Assembly (NCBI GenBank): GCA_964522605.1
Contig: CAZFWV010000198.1
Span: 1 to 12,782 of the forward strand
Length of the DNA: 12,782 nt
Direction: 5' to 3'
Origin: CAVZLD01 sp964522605
Lineage (GTDB): Bacteria > Planctomycetota > Planctomycetia > Pirellulales > Pirellulaceae
The notes under the pieces are model-generated. The model was given only the letters and a program-made list of their open reading frames with translations. It was not told where the DNA came from and made no database searches. Below, piece after piece: positions 12,732 through 12,782 of this stretch (position 1 is the first letter of the stretch; each line of letters opens with the position of its first letter). Both the position numbers and the translations under genes were made by a program.

Positions 12732-12782
12732 GGAAACATGGGAGGTCCTGGCACGCGATGAACAAACCGAAATCCTAGCTCC
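12732..12782 (+). repeat. Dispersed 51-bp repeat, copy 2 (cut by the window edge)
   Basis: GGAAACATGGGAGGTCCTGG and following bases match the minus strand of 1473-1523 at about 45 of 51 positions. It lies upstream of pabB, so the 150 bp before that gene are half repeat. It may continue past 12782. Confidence 0.75.

Overview
The window is one GC-rich bacterial chromosome segment in which every convincing gene lies on the minus strand, so transcription runs from high to low coordinates. The gene content points to a planctomycete. The main reasons are a beta-RFAP synthase homologue and a DUF447 protein (genes of tetrahydromethanopterin, H4MPT, cofactor metabolism) beside pabA/pabB, a DNA-binding-domain/EIIA fusion protein, and many short palindromic and 7-bp-period repeats between genes. 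The phylum is inferred from gene content. No rRNA or other marker is present to prove it.

Layout in transcription order. (1) 12630-8458: pabB and pabA (ATGA overlap), then a DUF447 protein, then a beta-RFAP synthase. PabAB commits chorismate towards p-aminobenzoate (pABA). pABA is a precursor of folate and also the substrate of beta-RFAP synthase, the committed step to methanopterin. This block therefore reads as a small cofactor-supply neighbourhood for H4MPT-linked C1 metabolism. (2) 8324-7614: pdxJ, the last step of pyridoxal-phosphate ring formation. (3) 7261-4699: dapA (lysine/diaminopimelate), translationally coupled by TAATG to a protein with an excisionase-type DNA-binding domain and a PTS EIIA domain, followed by a protein that looks like two degenerate receiver domains. 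(4) 4654-1586: rimO, pgsA and a CPBP-family membrane protease homologue, closely spaced and probably one transcription unit. (5) 1181-87: a Gfo/Idh/MocA-family oxidoreductase with a strong ribosome binding site, then possibly the first codons of another gene at the left edge.

Nearly every intergenic gap longer than about 100 bp holds a different palindromic or repeat element. They are: a hairpin and a terminal-inverted-repeat (TIR) element at 1320-1548; a 136-bp hairpin element with perfect 14-bp ends at 5515-5650; 7-bp-period arrays at 7482-7509, 8338-8377 and 8460-8522; a palindromic element at 9612-9717; and a 166-bp element with 19-bp ends at 10355-10520. A 51-bp sequence occurs twice in opposite orientation, at 1473-1523 and 12732-12782. 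Two of these elements run into coding sequence: one supplies the likely start codon of the 4699-5520 gene, and one encodes the C-terminus of the beta-RFAP synthase homologue. No tRNA, rRNA, CRISPR array, insertion-sequence transposase or prophage gene was seen.
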